Shown: positions 58,067-64,000 of the stretch, in pieces
How positions within the stretch are numbered: the stretch's first letter is position 1
Layout: each line of letters opens with the position of its first letter
DNA from: Vannielia litorea
GTDB taxonomy: Bacteria > Pseudomonadota > Alphaproteobacteria > Rhodobacterales > Rhodobacteraceae
Reading direction: 5' to 3'
Assembly (NCBI RefSeq): GCF_019801175.1
Contig: NZ_JAHVJR010000001.1
Coordinates: 2,170,001-2,234,000 of the forward strand
Length of the DNA: 64,000 bases
The notes under the pieces: generated by a model
Database searches by the model: none
What the model was told of the DNA's origin: nothing
What the model saw: only the letters and a program-made list of their open reading frames with translations
Program-made: the position numbers and the translations under genes

Positions 58067-59320
58067 ATGACGATGACCGCAGTTTTGCAGCCAGAACCGG
58101 CGCCCATCACGGCATGCACCGTGTCGCGTGACGTGCAGAACTTCGATCTGCTGATCGAAGACATGGAGACCGAGCTGGGCGAAAGCTGGGGCGACCTCGG
58201 CTTTGCCGATGCCTATACCTTCCTCGACCAAGACGAGGCGCAAGAACTCGAGTTCTTCGCCATCGCGCTGGACGGTGAAGACGAGGGCAACCTGCCCGAG
58301 ATCACCGCCCTCATCAAGAAAGCCCGCGACCGCAATGTCAAGGTCATCCTGATCGCCGAAGATGTCAGCCCGATCGTGCTGCACCAGCTGCTGCACAACG
58401 GCGCCGACGACTTCGTGCCCTACCCGCTTCCCGAGAGCGCGCTGCATGATGCCATCGAGCGACTGCGCAAGCCCGAGCCCGAGCCGGCTGCTGCCGCACA
58501 GGCCGGCGGTGCCTCGGTGCCCACCGTCTACACCGCCAGCGACCGCAACGGCGTTGTGCTCGCGGTCCATGGCATGGCCGGCGGCACCGGTGCCACCACA
58601 TTCGCGGTGAACCTCGCCTACGAGCTCGCCACCTTCGACAAGGTCACCAACCCCCGCGTCTGCCTGCTGGACTTCGACTTTCAGTTCGGCTCCACCGCCA
58701 CCTTCCTCGACCTCGACCGCAAGGAAGCCGTCTACGAGTTGCTGAGCGACACCGCCTCGATGGACAGTGCCGCCCTGCTCGCCGCGCTTCAGAGCTACAA
58801 GGACAAGGTGCAGGTGCTCACCGCGCCGGCCGAGATGCTGCCGCTGGATATCGTGACCCCCGAGGATATCTCGGCGATCCTGCAGGTGGCCCGCTACAAC
58901 TTCGATTTTGTGGTCATCGACATGCCCACCACCGTTTGCACCTGGACCGAAACGGTTCTGGACGCCGCGCAGGTCTACTTCGCACCCATCGAGCTCGACA
59001 TGCGCTCGGCGCAAAACGTCATGCGGATGATCCGGGCGCTCAAGTCCGAGGATCTTCCCTTCGAGAAGATGCGCTTCGCACTCAACCGCGCGCCCAAGTT
59101 CACCGACCTTTCAGGCAAGCAGCGCGTCAAGCGCATGGCCGAAGGGCTCGACATCGATATCGAGCTGATGCTGGCCAATGGCGCCAAGCAGGTCAGCGAC
59201 AGCGCCGATCATGGCCAGCCGCTGGGCGAGTTCGCCCCGAAAAACCAGTATCGCCGCGATGTTCAGAAACTCGCCAAATCACTGCTCGACCTCGTGAAGG
59301 TCGAAGAAGAAGCGGTCTGA
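58067..59320 (+). CDS. cpaE: Tad pilus localisation ATPase CpaE (TadZ)
   Basis: 417 residues, MTMTAVLQPEPAPITACTVS. The N-terminal 140 residues are a receiver-like domain (VILIAEDVSPIVLHQLLHNGADDFVPYP). A ParA/MinD-type ATPase follows, with a deviant Walker A region GMAGGTGATTFAVNLAYEL, where the usual GK-T/S is replaced by GATT, and Walker B CLLDFDFQFGSTATFLD. It places the pilus machine at a cell site. A second ATG at 58073 is possible (GAGG eight bases before). CpaF follows after 26 bases. Confidence 0.93.
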   Translation: MTMTAVLQPEPAPITACTVSRDVQNFDLLIEDMETELGESWGDLGFADAYTFLDQDEAQELEFFAIALDGEDEGNLPEITALIKKARDRNVKVILIAEDVSPIVLHQLLHNGADDFVPYPLPESALHDAIERLRKPEPEPAAAAQAGGASVPTVYTASDRNGVVLAVHGMAGGTGATTFAVNLAYELATFDKVTNPRVCLLDFDFQFGSTATFLDLDRKEAVYELLSDTASMDSAALLAALQSYKDKVQVLTAPAEMLPLDIVTPEDISAILQVARYNFDFVVIDMPTTVCTWTETVLDAAQVYFAPIELDMRSAQNVMRMIRALKSEDLPFEKMRFALNRAPKFTDLSGKQRVKRMAEGLDIDIELMLANGAKQVSDSADHGQPLGEFAPKNQYRRDVQKLAKSLLDLVKVEEEAV

Positions 59321-59346
59321 CCGGACCCCTGTAGAGGAAACACCCC

Positions 59347-60822
<1,476 letters not shown>

Positions 60823-60836
60823 GGGGGAGCGCAGCC

Positions 60837-61805
60837 ATGCAGATTTCAGCAGAACCAATCATCTACGGCCTCATATTCGTGGCCGTACTGGTCATGGTCG
60901 AAGGCATCTACCTTGTCGTCTTCGGCAAGTCGATCTCGCTCAACAGCAAGGTCAACCGCCGCCTCGACATGATGGAAAAAGGCGGCAACCGCGAAGAAGT
61001 GCTCGAACAGCTCCGCAAGGAGATGAAGCAGCACATGACGACCAAGAGCATCCCGCTCTACTCGATCCTCGCCGACAAGGCCCAGAAAGCCAACATCGCC
61101 TTCTCCCCCGGCGCGCTGGTCGGCATCATGCTCGGCCTCTCCGTCGTGGCCTTCGGCGCCCTCTCCGTCGCGTCCACCGCCGGCATCGGCGTGCGCATCA
61201 TCGTCTCCCTGGCGATGGGCATCGGCGGCGTCTACGTCTGGGTGAACAACAAGGCCAAGAAGCGCCTCACCCTCGTCGAAGAGCAACTCCCCGACGCCGT
61301 CGAACTGATGGTCCGCTCCCTCCGCGTCGGCCACCCCTTCTCCTCCGCGGTCAACATCGTCGCCAAGGAAGTGCCAGACCCCCTCGGCTCCGAATTCGGC
61401 GTCATCGCCGACGAGGCCGCCTATGGCCGCGACATGTCGGAATCCCTCAAGGACCTCGCCGAACGGATGGACATGCAGGACCTCCGCTTCCTCGCCGTCG
61501 CCGTCACCATCCAGCAGCAGTCGGGCGGCAACCTCGCCGAGATCCTCGAAGGCCTCGGCAAGGTGATCCGCGCCCGCTTCAAGCTGTTCCGCCGGGTCAA
61601 GGCGATCACCGCCGAAGCCAAGTGGTCCGGCATGTTCCTGTCGATGTTCCCGATCCTCGCGATCATCATGATCAACGTGATCAAACCCGACTATTACGAT
61701 GACGTGAAGGACACCGCCGCCTTCATCCCCGCCTGTATCGTCGTCGCCACCTTCCTCGTCGTCAACGTGGTCTTCATGAAGATCATGGTGAACATCAAAG
61801 TCTGA
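60837..61805 (+). CDS. tadB: Tad pilus inner-membrane platform protein TadB
   Basis: 322 residues. GspF-type domain with membrane helices near residues 5-27, 88-110, 115-133, 265-285 and 295-315. LPDAVELMVRSLRVGHPFSSAVNIVAKEVPDP and LRFLAVAVTIQQQSGGNLAEILEGLGKVIRARFKL are the conserved T2SSF elements. With TadC it forms the membrane core of the pilus. The spacing to tadC is 10 bases. Confidence 0.95.
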   Translation: MQISAEPIIYGLIFVAVLVMVEGIYLVVFGKSISLNSKVNRRLDMMEKGGNREEVLEQLRKEMKQHMTTKSIPLYSILADKAQKANIAFSPGALVGIMLGLSVVAFGALSVASTAGIGVRIIVSLAMGIGGVYVWVNNKAKKRLTLVEEQLPDAVELMVRSLRVGHPFSSAVNIVAKEVPDPLGSEFGVIADEAAYGRDMSESLKDLAERMDMQDLRFLAVAVTIQQQSGGNLAEILEGLGKVIRARFKLFRRVKAITAEAKWSGMFLSMFPILAIIMINVIKPDYYDDVKDTAAFIPACIVVATFLVVNVVFMKIMVNIKV

Positions 61806-61815
61806 GGCCGCCCGC

Positions 61816-62814
61816 ATGGAACTCCTTCAAAACGCCAACGACTGGCTGATCGCAACCTTCGGGGACCTTGGCCCGCTCTACGCCATCGGCGCCCTCGGCC
61901 TCGTGCTGGTGCTGCTCACCCTGCCCTCCTTCCTCAAGAAGCCGGCAGATCCGATGGACAAGCTCAAGGGCACCGGCGGCGGCGCACGCGCGGCCAAGGC
62001 CGACGACCCGAAGGGCGCCAAGCTCCGGACCAAGAACAAGAACGCCGAGAAGCTCGACAAGTTCGCCACCTTCCTCGAGCCCCAGTCGGCCGAAGAGATG
62101 AGCGCCGCGCGGCTGAAGATGATGCAGGCCGGCTACCGCTCCAAGAACGCGGTGCGGATTTACCACTTCATACAGTTCTCGCTCGGCATCGGCATGCTGC
62201 TGATCGGTCTGCTGATCGCCATCATCAGCTCCGCCAATGGCGAGGTCGAAACCCAGCAGCTCCTGATGATGGTGCTGATCCCGGGCTTCGCGGGCTACTA
62301 CCTGCCCCGCTACTGGGTGAACCGCCGCCTGCAACAGCGCCAGGGTGAAATCACCAACGGCTTCCCGGACTCGCTCGACATGATGCTGGTCTGCGTCGAG
62401 GCCGGCCAGTCAATGGACCAGGCGATCATCCGGGTTTCCAAGGAGATCAAGCAGGGCTACCCCGCGCTCGCCGAGGAATACGAGATCGTCGCCCACGAGG
62501 TGAAAGCCGGTAAAGACAAGACGAACGTCCTCAAGGACATGTCAGAGCGCTGCGGCGTGCCCGACATCGCCTCCTTCGTGACCGTGATGATCCAGTCCGC
62601 CAGCTTCGGCACCTCGATCGCAGACGCCCTCCGCGTCTTCTCCGAAGAGATGCGCGACAAGCGGGTGATGCGCGCCGAAGAAAAGGCCAACGTCCTGCCC
62701 ACCAAGCTGACGCTCGGCACCATGATGTTCACCGTGCCGCCGCTGATGATCATCCTCATCGGCCCGTCGGTCTACCAGATCTACGACACGCTGAGCAACG
62801 CGACGTTCTTCTGA
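61816..62814 (+). CDS. tadC: Tad pilus inner-membrane platform protein TadC
   Basis: 332 residues. GspF-type domain with GFPDSLDMMLVCVEAGQSMDQAIIRVSKEI and IASFVTVMIQSASFGTSIADALRVFSEEMRDKRVMRAEEKANVLPTKLTLGTMMFTVPPLMIILIGP. Membrane segments occur near residues 15-35, 115-140 and 300-320. It is the last tad gene here. A hairpin follows at 62820 and after that the base composition falls sharply. Confidence 0.95.
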   Translation: MELLQNANDWLIATFGDLGPLYAIGALGLVLVLLTLPSFLKKPADPMDKLKGTGGGARAAKADDPKGAKLRTKNKNAEKLDKFATFLEPQSAEEMSAARLKMMQAGYRSKNAVRIYHFIQFSLGIGMLLIGLLIAIISSANGEVETQQLLMMVLIPGFAGYYLPRYWVNRRLQQRQGEITNGFPDSLDMMLVCVEAGQSMDQAIIRVSKEIKQGYPALAEEYEIVAHEVKAGKDKTNVLKDMSERCGVPDIASFVTVMIQSASFGTSIADALRVFSEEMRDKRVMRAEEKANVLPTKLTLGTMMFTVPPLMIILIGPSVYQIYDTLSNATFF

Positions 62815-63127
62815 GGAGTGGGGGCTACGGCCCCCTTCCGCGCGCTCTGGGGCATTGCCTTGATTTTCCCAGCAAATGAGACCAATCGGTTCACTATCTC
62901 CCAAGGCAAAGTAGAGGTGTCTGCACATAGGACATTGAGTGTGGGCTGACTTCAGCCAATACCGGTCGTTGGTACAACCATCCACGCTGCGGCGCAGTTT
63001 CGCAGAACTTTAACGCCGCACATCATTATCCACCGCATAGCCAAACAGGCTAGACAAGATGCATTCTAACTACGATGCAGAAGAACTGCACAAGTAGTCA
63101 GCAATTCCACGTCCCCAACTTTCTGCA
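62815..63127. other. Transition region after tadC, no gene seen
   Basis: 313 bases from tadC to the AT-rich gene. It starts with a hairpin (62820-62835). The middle part (about 62850-63000) gives a short minus-strand frame with a CPMCR sequence, probably a degraded piece and not a gene. The DNA becomes AT-rich through it, consistent with an island border. Confidence 0.5.
62820..62835 (+). terminator. Hairpin after tadC
   Basis: GGGGGC-TACG-GCCCCC forms a 6-bp stem with a tetraloop 6 bases after the tadC stop, followed by TTCCGC. Likely end of the cpaE-tadC transcript. Confidence 0.6.
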
Positions 63128-64000
63128 TCATCCTATTTCATACATTTCCTGCCTGCGACCCTCCTCATCAGGAGCATTCAAGAATCCGATGAGGTCGCGA
63201 AGCAAAATTACGTCCATAACATGGTTGCCATGCTCATCCGAAAGGGTATGCGTAACGCCGTGATATTCACGATCAGAGCACCCCTCATCGATCAACAGTG
63301 AATTCAACTCAAACAACTGAACATAGTCATCACCTGCTTCCCAAGCGATAACTAGATCAATATCAGAGGCTTGCTTGTCTCCAGTAGTCAAATCAGAAAT
63401 CAAGCCATCTAGGGTAAATTTGTACTCCAAAACCTTAAGTTTGGTTGAAACGAAGCCTTCAGGATATTCATCCTCGTAGTCAGAAGAATGCTCCTCGGTT
63501 ATCCCTAAGGGATTGCTGACTGGGTCGAAAACATGACTTCCATAGTCTGCACCTACCCTTACTCTGTAAGCACCATCGTAGGTGCTCATCTCATTGGTTC
63601 CAACTACCTTAATACCTCTTACCACACCACCAGCAACCAACTGATTGAATAGAGCGATAACATCTTGCTCTCTTGAGGGCTCCGAAGAAATAGATATCTC
63701 ATTTATGGGAATAAAAAAGTTTGGATTCTTCAAAAGCAATGGTGAATTTTCTTCATGTTGCTCAAGCGCCTTCTTCCATCCGTCTACCTTGTCACCCTTG
63801 ATTAGGCTCTTTTGCTTGTTGTCTTCATTTCTAAGGCAGTCACGAATCCTTGTAAAATTCTTCTCCAAGAGGAGGCGCGAAACTTTCTTTGCAAAGTCGG
63901 TAAAAGACTTGTCGAACCCCTTCCTGCCCAAGTCAACAACACAATCTTTGAAGTGTATTACTATATGAACCTGGTTCTGCCTGCCTGTGTACCGCACTAA
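63128..64000 (-). CDS. Partial AT-rich gene, function not recognised (N-terminus outside the window)
   Basis: At least 290 codons, open to the right edge: the codon before the apparent GTG at 63997 is a sense codon in frame, so the gene probably begins outside the window. The visible part runs from YTGRQNQVHIVIHFKDC through DLGRKGFDKSFTDFAKKVSRLL and VLEYKFTLDGLISDLTTGD to SDIDLVIAWEAGDDYV, then REYHGVTHTLSDEHGNHVMD, ending RRQEMYEIG. It is rich in Asp, Glu, Lys and Ile, and uses codons rare in the rest of the window (TTA, AGA, ATA). No membrane segments. The pattern could be the C-terminal part of a large ATPase of the GHKL type found in mobile or defence islands, but I cannot verify this. 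Confidence 0.7.
   Translation of the reverse strand, partial: LVRYTGRQNQVHIVIHFKDCVVDLGRKGFDKSFTDFAKKVSRLLLEKNFTRIRDCLRNEDNKQKSLIKGDKVDGWKKALEQHEENSPLLLKNPNFFIPINEISISSEPSREQDVIALFNQLVAGGVVRGIKVVGTNEMSTYDGAYRVRVGADYGSHVFDPVSNPLGITEEHSSDYEDEYPEGFVSTKLKVLEYKFTLDGLISDLTTGDKQASDIDLVIAWEAGDDYVQLFELNSLLIDEGCSDREYHGVTHTLSDEHGNHVMDVILLRDLIGFLNAPDEEGRRQEMYEIG

Noticed and set aside
62542..62985. Minus-strand frame with a CPMCR sequence after tadC
   Set aside because: More than half is antisense to tadC; only the first 50 residues lie outside. It is more likely a fragment of degraded sequence than a zinc-binding protein gene.

Overview
The window is high-GC DNA with roughly 55 closely packed genes, many joined by ATGA, GTGA or TAATG stop/start overlaps. 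The gene families and neighbourhoods point to an alphaproteobacterium of the Rhodobacterales (Roseobacter group): a propionyl-CoA carboxylase locus with an ScfR/PccR-type regulator, DUF6497 between pccB and pccA, lysC followed by ptsP (EI-Ntr), the ctaC-ctaB-ctaG-ctaE oxidase cluster ending in SURF1-thrC-M16 protease, dprA next to topA, and a compact tad (Flp pilus) locus. No rRNA, complete tRNA, CRISPR array, insertion sequence or prophage was recognised.

Layout. 1-9226: propionyl-CoA assimilation. pccB and pccA lie on the minus strand with DUF6497 and a group of tiny lipoproteins between them; a Bcr/CflA transporter and the probable regulator PccR diverge from pccB, with TTTGCAAA operator-like sites at both ends of the transporter. 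9234-15996: a DUF465 protein, aspartate kinase, a conserved hypothetical, PtsP, a methyltransferase, an acetyltransferase and a flavin reductase-like protein. 15997-25208: kynureninase, a SulP transporter, MTA phosphorylase, a pair of small cation-channel-like proteins, a LysE exporter coupled to an SDR-DoxX fusion, a DUF2269 protein, a small secreted protein and apt. 25507-32489: an Hsp70-like protein, a GlcD-type FAD oxidase, an MBL-fold hydrolase, then thrC - M16 protease - acetyltransferase as one overlapping unit. 32500-36793: cytochrome c oxidase subunits and assembly factors, reading leftwards from ctaC. 36956-44288: tldD, dprA (with a CtrA-like box), topA and the two subunits of succinyl-CoA:3-ketoacid CoA-transferase.

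44432-52236 is the most interesting block. A flippase-like membrane protein, a DprE1-like FAD oxidase and a DprE2-like SDR overlap or abut; about 3 kb on, an opposite-strand gene encodes a HAD phosphatase fused to a DPPR-synthase-like UbiA prenyltransferase. Together they resemble the mycobacterial polyprenyl-phosphoryl-ribose to -arabinose pathway. A hybrid histidine kinase, a lone receiver protein and a VOC protein sit between the two parts. Next come a lytic transglycosylase and the tad locus (53495-62814): two near-identical Flp pilins each with its own terminator, CpaB, the secretin CpaC, an OmpA-type lipoprotein, CpaE, the ATPase CpaF, and TadB/TadC. No prepilin peptidase, TadD or minor pseudopilin gene is present here.

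At 62815-64000 the base composition falls sharply and an AT-rich gene with no recognisable function runs off the right edge. This is probably the border of a horizontally acquired island.
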